In this document: in pieces, positions 31,626 through 44,218 of the stretch
Numbering within the stretch: position 1 is the stretch's first letter
Layout: every line of letters starts with the position of its first letter
Assembly (NCBI GenBank): GCA_026075535.2
Contig: AP026547.1
Location: 5,394,001-5,458,000, forward strand
Direction: 5' to 3'
Origin: Tricholoma matsutake
Taxonomy: Eukaryota; Basidiomycota; Agaricomycetes; Agaricales; Tricholomataceae
Length of the DNA: 64,000 bases
The notes under the pieces: model-generated
Databases searched by the model: none
The model's input: only the letters and a program-made list of their open reading frames with translations
Told to the model about the DNA's origin: nothing
Translations under genes and position numbers: made by a program

Positions 31626-33368
31626 TTACAGTTCAGACTCTGCTCTCCCGAGTTTCTCGTTCCCTTCCTCGATTTTCTTCTCTACGAATGCGCGAAGGAT
31701 GTTTACCCTTATCTTAAGATCATCGATCTTAGAGGGCGTAAGATCACGTTTCTTTAGAATCGAGGCCAACCTGTATACACAGCACGGAAAAATGCGTGTC
31801 CACGTTCAACGGAGGTATACGTAAGTGCCGTTGATTGTGACGTACCGCTTCGTCTCCTTTTCGACATATCCCTCAGTGCCATTCACGAGTTTTTCCATGA
31901 CTCGGAGATAGTGCCTAGACGCGGTACCAGCGCTTGCTGCGAGGACTGTCGCTTGCTTATACAAGGAGTCCCGAGCATCGGCAGTAGCAATGAAGAACTG
32001 GTGTGCCAGGCTGTCAAACTCAGCGAGGCGACCAGCCTGTGATAAGAAAAGTCCGATTAATCATCTTCATCACCACAAGGCATTCGTGGGTCCAGACTCA
32101 CCTTGTCATTCAACCCTCCACCCACCGCGCGGTGGGTTCCACATTTCTCATTCAGGAAGCTGACGAAATCAGCTTCTGTGCGACCACCTTCATAATCCAG
32201 TGGCTTATCCTTGCTGTCCCTGGAGAAGAATTTGATGGTTGGAAAACCGCTGACCTCATATTTCTTGGTGAGCTCTGCGTTCTTCTTCGCATCGCCGTCA
32301 ATGTTTGCAACGACGCACTGTTTATCACATTACACAACTGGCAAACAAGAAGGAAACCGGGGGAGAACATACATCACTCTCACGCTCGAAAGTCTTGGCA
32401 ACTGTCATGGGGCTACAATCAGTCATCAAAAATTATATCTCGGTATATTGCACCTTCTGCGTAGATAGGCTTCAAGGTTTTGCAGTGCCCACACCAAGGA
32501 GCCTAAGAGAAATTCGAACTCATACTTGGTCAACGGCAAGAATGTGACGTTACCGTGAAAGACACGAGAACATTTTTTGAAGTGTCCTGAGTAAGACGTG
32601 AGTTGTGATGTATGGTACTCATACATATCAACACACCAGGGCAACTGTATCGAAGGTATGTGCATCTAGCACAAGTGTTTCATCAGGCGGAGGAGGTTTG
32701 ATGCTCGATTTGACCTTGGATTTCTCTGTAACGCTACGATGGTAACGGATTAGTGAAATGTGCGGGATTCATGACGCGGGACCTACAAAGCAGCAAGGCT
32801 GTCTAGATCTCGTGCTGATTCGTATAATTCGTCTTTTCCATCCGCATCAAACCATTTGAGCGCTAACATGAAACGCCCCCCTAAGGATTACACGCGCAGG
32901 AATGACGATTGATACGCACTCGGATAACCAGTCACGCCATATTTCTTTCCTAGAGATTTACCTTCTCCATCAGCATCGACTTTGGCAATGACAACTTTGT
33001 CTTTCGCATGCGCATACACATCGGCAAGTTGTTCATAAACCGGTGCTAGATTCTGTCCAGTAACTCAGTGACAATGTCGCTCCGAATACAGACAGCATTT
33101 TACCTTGCAATGACCACTGTAATAGTAATTAAGATTCAGTTGCATTCATAAACGTAAGAGTAGATATACGCACCACCAGGGAGCGAAACTGAGCACAAAA
33201 GATGATGAGGACACGTCAAATGAGTAAGACCGGACCTCACAATTCAACAAGCCCAGGCTTCCCCTTTCCAATGACCTTGTCAAAGTTGTCGGGAGTGAGG
33301 TCAATTACATTTGAAGCGCTAGCGCCAGTTAGGAAGACAGCAGCTATGAAGGAGAGAGAGATTAACAT
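31626..33368 (-). CDS. protein disulfide isomerase with two CGHC thioredoxin domains and an ERp29 C-terminal domain
   Basis: ER oxidoreductase that forms and rearranges disulfides. The start is MLISLSFIAAVFLTGASAS (33368), a signal peptide. An upstream in-frame ATG at 33434 would bury it. The first domain is NVIDLTPDNFDKVIGKG, FAPWCGHCK and TLKWFDADGK. The second is TLVLDAHTFDTVAL, SFTAPWCGHCKTLKP and GFPTIKFFSRDSKD. The C-terminal helical domain (FDSLAHQFF, GYVEKETKRY, LTPSKIDDLKIRVNIL) fits ERp29c, as in fungal tigA-type PDIs. It has many small introns. The first WCGHCK is assembled from exons of 15 nt (33174-33188) and 13 nt (33104-33116). The C-terminus ESEL is not a standard KDEL/HDEL, so ER retention may be weak or use a variant signal. 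Confidence 0.9.
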
Positions 33369-33506
33369 GATAGTTTGAGAATAGGTTGCAACTGACGTGG
33401 AAGTCAACGATGATGATTGGTCATGTTCGGGCACACTGCCACTTTAAGCCACGTGCACACTTTTACCGATCATTTCTCGATCTTCAACTACTAATCCTAT
33501 AAAGAA
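33369..33506. promoter_or_regulatory. 138-bp divergent promoter (PDI / Sqt1)
   Basis: The only spacer between two divergent start codons, so both promoters must lie here or overlap the 5' ends. No clear TATA box is seen. Confidence 0.6.
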
Positions 33507-34950
33507 ATGGCCGAACGCGATGAATTTGACGACGAAGAGCAGTTCATAACTGCCGATGATATCCTGACAGAAATCGGAGATGACGATGATCATCCCATGG
33601 ACGAGGATGACGATGAGGACGGCAGTGCTCTGGGTGAACTAGGTGCAGGGTCTTCCATAACAGAAAACAATTCTGTTCAACTTTTCGGGGAACACCGCGG
33701 CTCTGTTTTCGCTGTATCCGGTCACCCGACAGAGCCACTCGCTGCGTCTGGGGGAGAAGATGATTTAGGATATATCTGGGATATCACTGATGGCGAGGTG
33801 ATTGTAAAATTGACTGGACATACAGATAGTGTTACCTGTACCGCCTGGAATGCAGACGGCGAAATGATTTCCACAGGTGGGATGGATGGAAAGATTAGGA
33901 TATGGCGGAGAGTCGGAAGAGAAAATTATCGAACTTGGGAATTCTTGACAGAGCTACAGGGCCCCGATGAAGTGATGGTATGTTTTTGCTACCTTCTCCG
34001 AGCGGACCTGGTATATCATATTTCCTCAAGTTCCTCCGATGGCATCCAAAAGGCAATGTACTTCTCGCGGGATCAAAAGACTCGACCGTATGGCTTTGGC
34101 AACGTTAGTCGTGTTTGATGAACTTTTGCTTCGGATGAACTAATCGTCTGTAGTTCCCTCTGGGAATACAATGCAAGTCTTTGCGGGTCATTCCAGTGCA
34201 GTTAATTGTGGAGAATTTACCCCAGATGGTGAGGTAAACAGCACCACTGATTGATACCTGAAGCGAGCGTTTTGGCAGGTAAAAGAATCGTGACTGCATG
34301 CGCAGAGGGGACTTTGATATACTGGGATCCTCGCTCTCTAACGCCCGTCTTTAAGCTAACCGCTGACGATGCTCGATTCGACTTGGAAAGCATTACCTCT
34401 TTGGGCGTGAATCCTTCCTCGACGCTTGCCGTCATCGGCGGCACAGACGGAGGCGTTCGGGTCGTAAGCTTGAGCAAGGGCGAAGTCGTCGGCGCGCTTG
34501 GCGGTCACACCCAAGGCGAGAGCGTCGAAGCAGTCACTTTTATTGACATTGGCGGTTCCGATGCCGGTCCTGGAGTCGCAGTTACTGGAGGGACTGATGG
34601 CAAGGCGTGTGTATGGGACCTCAGTACAATGCGGTTGCGCGCTACACTCCAACACGAGGTCAGTGCGGTATTCTCGAAACGATGGCTATCAGGCTGATGG
34701 TTCATTCTAGGACGCTGTAACAGCACTCTTGACTCACCCAGCACCTCGAGGCCACATCTTGGTCTCTGGCTCCGCTGACAAAAAACTGCGTACGTGGGAT
34801 GGACGAACAGGTATCCTTTTGCGAGAGCACACAGGACATGAGGCTGTTGTGCTCGGTGCATCACTAGGCTTGGGGGGTTCAGTTGTGATAAGCGCTGGTG
34901 ATGACGGCGCATGCTTTGTATTCACCACGGAGGCAACGGAAGACGATTAA
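33507..34950 (+). CDS. SQT1: WD40 protein Sqt1/AAMP-like, ribosomal protein uL16 chaperone
   Basis: Five exons close in frame: 33507-33977, 34031-34103, 34154-34228, 34279-34658 and 34711-34950. The acidic N-terminus (EFDDEEQFITADDILTEI, then a DDDD-rich run) precedes WD repeats: GHPTEPLAASGGEDD, LTGHTDSVTCTAWN, KDSTVWLWQ, FAGHSSAVNCGEF, GKRIVTACAEGTLIYWD, GGTDGKACVWD and SGSADKKLRTWD. The acidic start plus seven to eight blades and about 410 residues fit AAMP/Sqt1. In yeast Sqt1 binds nascent Rpl10 (uL16) co-translationally and delivers it to 60S subunits; that role is known for the family and inferred here. It is divergently transcribed from the PDI gene. Confidence 0.88.
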
Positions 34951-35151
34951 TAGAAATTGTCTCTTTGTTCTTCTTCAACACTAGAATATTTACTCATGAG
35001 AACGCGATAAGCTCCCAAGAAAAGGTTGCAGTGTGTAAGTGGTTTCGATTACAATTACCTATCGTAACCAATATCGTATATAAGCTGTTCCAGTGCTGTA
35101 TAACATAAAGCAAAGATAAATTATCCAAGTCTGTGGCTCTGCGATGAACCA

Positions 35152-38100
35152 TCACATATCCCATTCATCCCATATCCCCGAAACAGCCGTCCTGGGTGTA
35201 GGCTGGCTAAATGGAGGGGTTGCTGCATATTCCGACGTCTCTACCAACTCAATGATCCTGTCAGACATTCCATCCTTGTCATCTTCGCCACCTTTTATAG
35301 CAACAAGAATCGTGTCGTCATCACTATCCGGGGGACCATACAATAAGCGAATATCCGTCCCTTCGATAACCTGGACTATCAGTCCAGTTGCAGTGTTCCG
35401 GATCTCTATGAACTGCGGAGAGAATAGGAAGACATGGCCTCCGCGGTGAGCGAACGATGTGGCTTTGGTCTCCCACTTGATATAGCCGGAGGACCGCGCA
35501 GGGATACCGTGCTTTGTGACATAACAACCGAGGACTGCAGCTACTCGTGAACACCAGGAGTGTGAAACCGGAGCAAATCTGGGCCTTACCATCGTAGATT
35601 AACAGAAGCTCAGTTGGAGATACGCGGACCAAGCCAAGAGGTTTTGCATCATCTAGACGTGACTTGAGGGCAGCACGAGACTCAGCGGCAGCCTTTGACT
35701 GATTCGTGGGAGCTTCCCGCAGATCAGGTATAACCGTGACTGTTGAGTGTGCTACACTGCGCGACTGTGAGTATCTTCGATGTGAACGTATGTATGACTA
35801 ACTTTATTGGATCAATAATGATGATGCCCTTGTCGGTACTCATACCCACTGTTCTGACCAAAGGCGTCACGTCGTATGTCTCTCTGGGAACGTAGCCGGG
35901 CTAGAAACAAATGAGAAACAATGAATCGAAACCAAAAGCACAATTTTACCTCGCCAACCGGGCGAAAAGACAGCGAAGATCCATGATGAGAGAACGGCGC
36001 TGACTTATCAACAGCTTCCATGACATTTAGTGCTGTAGAAGTTTGAAGACGTTTCTTCGATGCATATATGACTAAAAACAACCATGGTGAATATGGAATA
36101 GTTGAGGACCAATCTTACTCACGTAGTGCCCTTTCTCCGATGTGCACATACTTGGCGAAGACTACATTTGACTCAGACCCCGCTATTTTCTCCGCTGATG
36201 CACTCAACATAGTTGGCTCCGCCTTTCCCAAGATCATTTGGGCAAGTATGTCCAAAGAGTATGACCAAAGTGATGTATCCGAGTGTATGATGAACTTGTT
36301 GAATATCCTCGACCCAATAGACTGGATAGCAGCCAGTGAGGACGGATCGGAATACGTGAAGATTCTGCGAAAATCTTGATATGCAACAGTTAAGCGTTAT
36401 TCAACTCAAACCAGCCATGATGTACGACATACCTTCTGAACCGCGTCGTGCAGCATATACGCCGGTTGAGCATCCCACAGCAATGAACTTCCTATCTTCA
36501 CTCGCTGTCGAAAACAATGAGTACTCAGATTGTGCTATAAAACAGAGACCCTCACTGAAAGGAACAGCGCTAGTGATTCTGCCTGACAAGCGAACTTTCG
36601 AGTTGGCTACAACTTTGGGTCCGATCATACGAAAGAATCCGTCCGTCAACGTTTGCGGATAGAACCACTGAACTGCACGTTAGCAACTTGAAACCGTAAG
36701 TATTTCAGAGAATTTACCAGGTTCGCCTCCTGCCTCACTTTGTGCAACCCGATGGCGTTGAATAGTGAGGTATACCACTTCTTCCTGACGGATTCGCTTG
36801 TTACGTAAAGTGTATACCTTCGCGTTGCTTTGCCGGACGCGTGGTATATCGTGAATGGATAGACAGGAACTGTGTTGCATCGTAAACTATCCAATATTAA
36901 ACTGTCCAAGAGTCCTCCATCATCTGAACGTTCTTTTCGCGCTTCCGTAGGATCGTTAAACGATCCCAGCCGTAGATAAAATAAAGGAATTGGCTGTAAA
37001 TACGGGAAGTGAGCCTATGCTATCCATGACGCGACCATGACTTACTCGAGACATCAAACGACGTCGTACTGTGCCATTCGACTGCGTCTCATCGCGTGTT
37101 AAGATGACTAGCAAACTCCTAGATCAGTATATGCGTATGCCAATGACATCGTGCACCCTACAGTAGTTGTCCACAAGAGAAGCAGTCTCGTCGGACCATG
37201 ACTCAGACCATCCTGATTCTGTGCGACTGCGTCGCGAGATTGGCCCTGAGTATACCAGTGTCCGACTTTCGTCGTAGAGATCCATATCCTGCTCGTTCGC
37301 TGTTAAGCACCATGACAAGTGATCATCACAGTACGTACGATGATCTCTCCTTTCCGGAAAACTAGACTCTCGCACAACGCCCAGAATTTGACTTTGTTTT
37401 CCGCGGCCTCAATACCAGGCTGGGTGCTCTTTATACAATCACCTAATACACCTAGTATGATTGGAAGGGTTTCAATGTCTGGATGTTCATGTTCTTTGTC
37501 AGTAAGTTTGCGAATCTGTTCCAGGACGAGATTAAGGCGCGGAAGGCGAGTGACGGGTCGCGACAGGAATGTGATGAGGTCGCGCTTGCGGGTGCGGGGG
37601 TCGGTAGATAGAGACTGCAGAAAACATTGGTAGGCGCGATTGCGTTTTAACTCTTTCCGATGATAGGATTCGGCGAGTGGGTAGTGCTTGATATAGACGT
37701 CATATTCCGAGCGAAATTCAGAAATGAGAACCGCTGCATCCTGACAACGTGAGCAAAACCACCCCATGGTGTAAGGGCATACGCACTGTCAAGAATTATA
37801 TCTGCTACGCTTTGGATGAGCGGGTGTTGATCGCGCTGGCGTGCAAAAAGCGCGGCGAGCATACGCTGATGATGGCCCAGAATCTCCTGTAAATTTCCAA
37901 ACACCTCTCTGAGAAACGCGGGTAGGTACGATTCGGGGATGATAGGAGGCGAGGCGTCACGCAGCCCCTTGATGAAGACCTATTTGCACGCAACTCATGA
38001 ACAGCGACAAAAACGCGGAATCAAAACCAGTATACCTCCTTCACCGTTTCCAAATCGGACACATAGTCCCTTTCGGCTTTGAAGATTTCAAATATCACGG

Positions 38101-38888
38101 ACTGCCTCTGAACCTCTTGGCTTCCTACTGCGTCTCTGGCTGATTCGGGAACCAATCGATGCCACTCTTGATCATTTTCAGGTAGTTCTCCCGATTGAAA
38201 GCGGCGTAGACCTTCCTCAGACTCCAGGCTATGAGATTTAAAAAAATGGCTTACATGACCAACACGGCCAATTTACAAGTAGATGACAGATTACATACAA
38301 CATCTTTGATAGCTCGCAAGACAGATCCTCGTATCCAGGACTGAGCTGAAAAAATACTAAATGAGACCAGGCATATCTGGATTTTTGTACTCTGAGGCAC
38401 ACCTCTGGGTCAGATACTGCATTCTCCCAATACGAGGATGCCGTCGATTGGAATGAACTCGTTGAAACTTGGCGATGGAACCCTAACGAAGTTGGACTTG
38501 TATGATTGCTTAAAGCCCGATGCCTGGCCGTGGTAGCGGACTCTTGCGTCGGACTGTGTGATATCGAACGAGACGGCTGGAGTTCGGGGAATGCTAGGTA
38601 ATCATTCGCAGCTGTGGTAGGACCCGTATAACTCTGAGATCGGCCAGATAGTTCCACCATCGATCGTGCACGAGCCATGGAAGTGTCTGGCGTGGCTTGT
38701 TGATATGGCCATGGGTTGTCGAGACTTGGAATCTCCGAGTTGGTGTCAGGGGGCATTACTTCGAAGGCATAAGGTGCATATCGTTCGTCGGAAGGATTAG
38801 CTGTATATTGCCAGCTTGGAGTTGGAGGTCTTCTAGTGGTTGGCGGTATTGAAACGTGCGGACGATTTGCATCTTTACAGAACCTCAT
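35152..38888 (-). CDS. Rho1 guanine nucleotide exchange factor, Rom2-like (DH-PH-CNH)
   Basis: Activator of Rho-type GTPases in cell wall integrity and polarity signalling. The minus-strand pieces in order are: a Ser/Pro-rich N-terminus (38888-38400; RPPTPSWQYTANP, SRSISHSPTQES); a DH domain (about 38130-37310; QSVIFEIFKAERDYV, YIKHYPLAESYH, LSTDPRTRKRDLITFL, RPVTRLPRLNLVLEQI); a PH domain (37100-36650; RRYTLYVTSESVRKKWY); and a citron homology domain to the stop (36650-35152; ITSAVPFSEG, RKFIAVGCSTGVYAA, IRNTATGLIVQVIEG). It contains many introns, and only some boundaries were followed. No DEP domain was seen N-terminally, so this could be a shorter Rom2 variant or the true start may lie upstream. 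The stop TGA is at 35152-35154. Confidence 0.85.
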
Positions 38889-39753
38889 AAGTAAGGAATG
38901 CTGGTCAGAAGAGGGTTATTTATGGAACACCTTGGTCATGTTACTGTGCAGCGTGTGCAGTGTAAGGGGATATATTCCCACAATTACTATTAGCTGCGGA
39001 ATGGACTGGAATGGAGCAACGGGGTTTTTTTTTGTCGCAGACATTTGCAACCGATAGGACGTTACGGAGGATACTTATAGGAGCAAGGTTTCAGTACTCA
39101 GTACTCAGTGGGGAGCTTTCTTCAAATGCGCAAATCTTACCGTGAACAAACGAGTAGCAGTAAATTGCACCAGATTAATACAAACAGCTGCAGAACAAAT
39201 CCAGAGTCAGGTGCAGATAAATGCGAAGCCATGATATAACTTATAGGCCATATTTATATTGCCTGAGGCCTCTGGTACGTCTTCTTTGCAGAGTCCCCTG
39301 CAACTTGGGTTTGAGAGATCATTTAGATAATGCTACTAGTAACATTTCAACAGGTTCCTCCATCGCTCACAGCAGTATATGCATACGTATACTCCTTAAA
39401 AGTTTCAACAACCCTTTAAAAACCGCGCACTGCCTACTGCTGGTGTTCAAACCACTGCCATCATCCACGGATTATATATGCATACTGAATGAAGGATGGG
39501 AGCGAGATATGTAGACTCGGAACGTACATACATGAGCACGCATTGACTATCAGATTGGCAACGCTTTGCTTGCCTGTAAGACGGAGCGGTCATCGGTTTA
39601 CGAGAAACAGGTTTGTGCGAATAACGAAGTGATAAGGGGTTGAGAAGCTGAGCTCTATGAATGTGGTGTTTTCGTCGTAGCAATGTATGCTGAAAGAGTG
39701 GAGGTGATATTGAGTCTATACAATGTCAAAAGATACTTTATCCATTCATAGTA
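38889..39753. other. intergenic, no gene recognised
   Basis: This lies between the 5' end of the RhoGEF and the 3' end of the Rmd1-like gene. Short open frames on both strands have no recognisable content. It presumably holds the RhoGEF promoter. Confidence 0.45.
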
Positions 39754-41232
39754 TCACCCGCCGTGTGCCAGCTCATCCTCAGACCGGTCATTCTTTCCAT
39801 TGTCCTCCGAGCCTACGAACATTTGCCAGAGCTCAGGACCATCCCGAATGAGGGCCTGATTGCTGCCGTCAGCCATGTGGAAACAACGATTGAATGTTAA
39901 ACGTACGATGACAACCTCCACCGCAATGAGCGCAATGATCACCAGTTCCATGGAGTGGGTTGATGACTGGTGCGCATGAGATCAATGAGAATCAGGATAA
40001 TAATATGTCGCATTCAGGCATACCTCTGTAAGAAGTTGACGCAGGACGGATTGGGCCTGCACAATCGTCATTAATAATAGGCAATAAGGCGATGAAAAAC
40101 AATACCTCTGCGGCGTATGTAATTTTGTCGTTCACGGATCTAGTCCGCTCTTTCACATCAAGAGCCCTGCTCATGGAGTTGAAGAGACCTATTACACCGA
40201 TAAGACTCTTCAGTTCCGAGACGACAGCTAGTAAGACAACGCACGTTCAAGTTCTGGTTCAGCCCAGTAGAAATCTGGTACATCACTGAAGTTCTCGCGA
40301 TTCAGATTAAGCCCTTGTCTGAACTTCATGAGCTCGCCCAGTTTCTTGATGAGGGCTTTACGCCCCAAGCCAGGTTTTCCTGTCTTTTCGAGCGAGTGTG
40401 GAAGAAGCGCCATTGATGTTAAATAGTTATCCAAAGAGACTTCCAGTGCAGACAGCGCCGTCGAACGCGAGAGTGCCTGGGAGTACGCGTACCGGGCCAG
40501 GAGGGTCTCCTCGGGGAAAGACATGGGTGGAAGATTCGTCGGAATGGCCTGACTGGAGCTCAAAGGAGACATCTGGCCAAGGATGATGAGATCCCCTTGG
40601 AGTCTTGTGTTCCTGAGCGCGGGAGCGCACAGGGGAAAGAACAAAACATTGCATCAGCTACCAATTCCACAAAAGCACGCACCACTCAACTCGATAGGAT
40701 CAACGACGAATTCGAGCTCCTCAGTTTCGATTTCTTGAAGCGGGGCGACTTCTATACCCGGAGCTCGATCAATGACCTCGGCCGCGAATCTTTTAGCGTC
40801 TTTCTCTTCAAGACCCCAACACACCAAGCACCCATTGGAAAACACGAATATCTCGCCCTCCCGATCTTTCGGACCCCATTTTGGGACCCACCAAGACTCG
40901 TGGAGCGTCTGTGAACGCGCGGGGAGATCTGGATGTCCCCGAAGACGAGAAAGGCGGAAACGTTCTGCTGTAGCGAGCGTAAAGACTGTCTGAATGTCTC
41001 CACGGGTTGGAGTTGGGTTTGACCGGATAGGAAGTGAAGCGGAAGCAGTACGCCTGAGCGGAGTCGTGGCTTTAGGCCTTGGTTTTGGTGGATCAGAGAT
41101 ATTGTTATCAGTGGGGTGGCTTTGTGAAGGTGCTGCAGGGACCACCAGGCAACGACGAGGAAAGGGGAAACGAATGTGAACGGCCTGACGACATATATAT
41201 CGTTTGAAGTGTTGAGGGAAATAAGAAAGCAT
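39754..41232 (-). CDS. Rmd1/RMND1-like (DUF155) mitochondrial membrane protein
   Basis: The minus-strand start at 41232 (MLSYFPQHFKRYICRQAVHIRF) is basic and lacks acidic residues, as in mitochondrial presequences. Then a Pro/Thr-rich linker and the DUF155 core: EIFVFSNGCLVCWGLEEKDAKRFA, ETEELEFVVDP, SLDNYLTSMALLPHSLEKTGK, RQGLNLNRENFSDVPDFYWAEPELE, and MSRALDVKERTRSVNDKITYAAE. A C-terminal membrane segment (MELVIIALIAVEVVIV) precedes a short acidic tail (stop near 39754). Family members such as human RMND1 support mitochondrial translation; yeast Rmd1 and relatives have vacuolar or other roles. The presequence favours a mitochondrial site. Small introns split the frame. Confidence 0.85.
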
Positions 41233-42170
41233 AACGACCTAGTACACGTAGGTACACGTTCTGTCCAGATATGTAATCGGCCATCCTCACATGCTTCGTA
41301 TACTAATTCACGTAAACGGTAAACGTCCTCACAATAATTTTTATTTCAGTAGGAGACGACATCATAACACACTTTGTGGTCGGTTTCTTACAGGGGTCTC
41401 GATTTTACCGCAGCTAACTTATGAGCATAGCATATAAATTTTGGAGTAATCAGAATGTCCCATTATATTGGCTATGTGGACTAAGGGTACAAGGGATGGC
41501 CTGAGGTAATTGATTTGAACCGGCTGCACGGTTACAGAGGATTGATGATGAATGAGGTAAGAGGGGGATAAAAATCTCATCACACGAGGTATGGTAATGA
41601 CCAGCACATGTTTGAAGAATAGTCTATCGCGCTCAGCCCAAAAACCATCTGCACATCTGCCCAGCGCTACGAATGAAGTTCAGCACAAAGGGATGACGAA
41701 AGCAGCAGAAGTATGATATACCCTGGCATCTGGCCTCGAGAGACCAGTGATCGCGACCCGAATGGTAGATGGAGCAGAAAATGAATGGCAACGAAGCTGC
41801 CGGTCAGATCAGACCAACCATAGGAACTGATGTGAAATAGTGTAACACACCATCTGAATAATAGTCGACGATACGTCGAAATATTGCTACGATGTCCTAG
41901 TCGTCTCATATGGACAACATCATTCACATATCATAACCTCTAAGCCATTGGATGGCTATATAACGACAGTGCTGCTGGAGAAGAAAGCATGAGCGAAAGA
42001 CTACTGGAGATGGGCGTTGTTACGCTTACAGCACTATCGGGGGGTTCAGCCAAAGAACAGAGGTTTTGGGTGACGGTCTTTTATATCTGTGAAACATCCA
42101 CGTGATCTTCGGCTTGACTTATGTAATAATATGGTGTATATTTTCTAATCCAGTGCATGTGCTATGTCCG
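41233..42170. other. intergenic, no gene recognised
   Basis: About 0.9 kb between the starts of the Rmd1-like gene and the end of the PfkB-like gene. Short minus-strand ORFs (41927-41667 and 41607-41419) resemble nothing I know. It contains the Rmd1-like promoter. Confidence 0.45.
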
Positions 42171-43900
42171 TCACGTATCGACAAACCACCCTGCCCGAAC
42201 CATTTCATTTGCCAATCCATCCCAATTCCGCCGTCTAGCTTTCCTTCCTGAAAGCTCGGTTGCAAACCTAACAAGATACCAGTGAATAAGGAAGAACATG
42301 TCGTGGAACTTCGAGGTCACTTACCGGAGGCACTCTTCTAGTCGCCATCGTCCTCTCTCAGACTCTGGACCACTCGCATCCTCTCCAGTCCAGGAGGGTG
42401 TATATGGTGACCCTGGAACGATCCGTCGACTAAGTGCATATATCATGCCAGCAACAAAGGCACTCTGCGCCCCAACTTCATCGATGTTGTTGTCATCTTC
42501 ATTATTACCACTTGGCACCTCGGTTCCCTGTGAATCATTGTCATCGTCGTCTTCTGTTTGGTACCGAGTCCCTTTTCGACGTCTACGGGAGCGTGACCTT
42601 GCCTTGGAAGCCGGAGATAATAAATGACTTATGCCGCTGTCATTTCCAACGTCGGAAACAAAATGACTTCGATCAGAAAAGAAAGCACTGGAAGAAGGCG
42701 TTTGACTCCGCCCATCTGCCCAAAAGCCACTCCCACTACGTACAGATTGAACGTCTCTCGTGCCATTTCCTTGACTTTGGCTGGGCTGGGAGACAGGTTG
42801 CTCTTCAACCCATCCCGAGCTTTGAAAATACTCCTTCGTCGGCAACGAAAGGAGTGCAGCACCTTCTGATCCCCAATGTGCTACAAGCAGAGCATGTGGA
42901 GGAGCAATGGAAGCCAGGGAGAGCAAAAAAGCCCGAGGAGTATTGGCATAGTGAGGGGAGTTTGCTTGGGCGTAGTATTTGTTTAGAAATAAAATATCAG
43001 CATGTGGAATGAGCTATCTCGACGCGTTCAATCAGGACTCTATCTCGATCATAAAAACAACGAAAGATTCACACCGCTTCGACGCCCTGTCTACCCTTGC
43101 GACCAATGTCGACACTGAATACACAATGACTTCTCCATTTTCTCTCGCGTGCGAGTCCATCAAGGCCAGTGATATTGCTTAAAGTCGTTTTCACCGATCT
43201 CCCCTCAAAGTGAAGCCAATCAAACGGGGCAGGACTATTTGGATTGAACAGACTCGGTAAGGGTCGCGAACCTGACGTGGAGGACCGTGGCGTTGGTGTT
43301 GTAGCAGGAGAACTCGTCGGAGAAATGACCGGAGATGTTTGAGGGTAGTTTTCGGGGACCAAGAGCGGCCCCAGCAAAGAGACAAATTCTTCATGTGTTA
43401 TGTCCGGTAGGGGATTGTGATTCACCACCGAACGCGTGCCGTTCTCAGCTGTGAAGATCTCAACATGGGTACGGGTAGCCAGAAACAAATTGAATATACC
43501 TGAGTGCAATATCCAGGCGCTCGGTACACCAGCGCCCTTCCAAATCTTGCAGTATTTCGTTGTGACACCCTCGTGCTCCAAGTCGCGTAAAATCATCTGG
43601 CCTTCGGGATTTCCGGACAAAGGGGCCACAAGTACGGTTTCCACAGACGGAAATTGGGCCAGCAGAGATAGTATCTTAATGACGCGAATGAGTCTTGATC
43701 CTTACGATGTGATGCCTCCTCACCGTACTGGCTCCGCCCCCTCTTGCTTTTTCGACAGAGTGTGCACGAACCTCTGCGGATGGGACAGGATAGTTTGGGA
43801 CGAAGAGGGTGTGGGTGACGAAGAGGGTGCCAGAGGCTACAATCCGGAGAGGTTTTGGCAGCGGAACTTGATACGTCTCGTCACGACGTAGCTTGGCCAT
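42171..43900 (-). CDS. PfkB/ribokinase-fold protein, ketohexokinase-like, catalytic Asp missing
   Basis: Family role: sugar or nucleoside phosphorylation. The start at 43900 (MAKLRRDETYQVPLPKP) leads to RIVASGTLFVTHTLFV and EKARGGGASTV, the substrate-binding start of the fold. Then come ETVLVAPLSGNPEGQ, FDWLHFEGRSVKTTLSNI and SLASIAPPHALLVAHWG, and a long Ser/Gln/Asp-rich insert with basic RSRSRRRRK. At the second PfkB signature the sequence is DEVGAQSAFVAGMIYAL: the position of the conserved catalytic Asp in GAGD is Ser. The last exon (FATELSGRKARRRN to WFVDT) ends at TGA 42171-42173. Either it is a pseudokinase or catalysis is rearranged. The insert may be partly intronic, so its length is uncertain. 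Confidence 0.82.
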
Positions 43901-44218
43901 CTCTTGTAGAAATCAGCTGGGGAATTCGTGAAATAATAAAAGACGACGCAGGGCAGGTACAATCCAAAAGGTGTGTGTGGCAAAAAGAATTGCACTCTGG
44001 ATGCACTAGTCCCTAACAGGTTGCTTGGGATTTCGCTTACAATTTTTTGCATGTGTTGCAGAAGTCAAGCAAGACGCCGAGATCTGTCGATTTGTTTTCA
44101 ACGAAGGACACAGAACCTCAACAGGTGACCACACAGAGACAATTGTTTCCGTAAAGGTCGTGGGACTCAAAAATAAGTTACTTTCCCAAACAGATTTTGT
44201 ACCAAGGTATGCAGAGGT

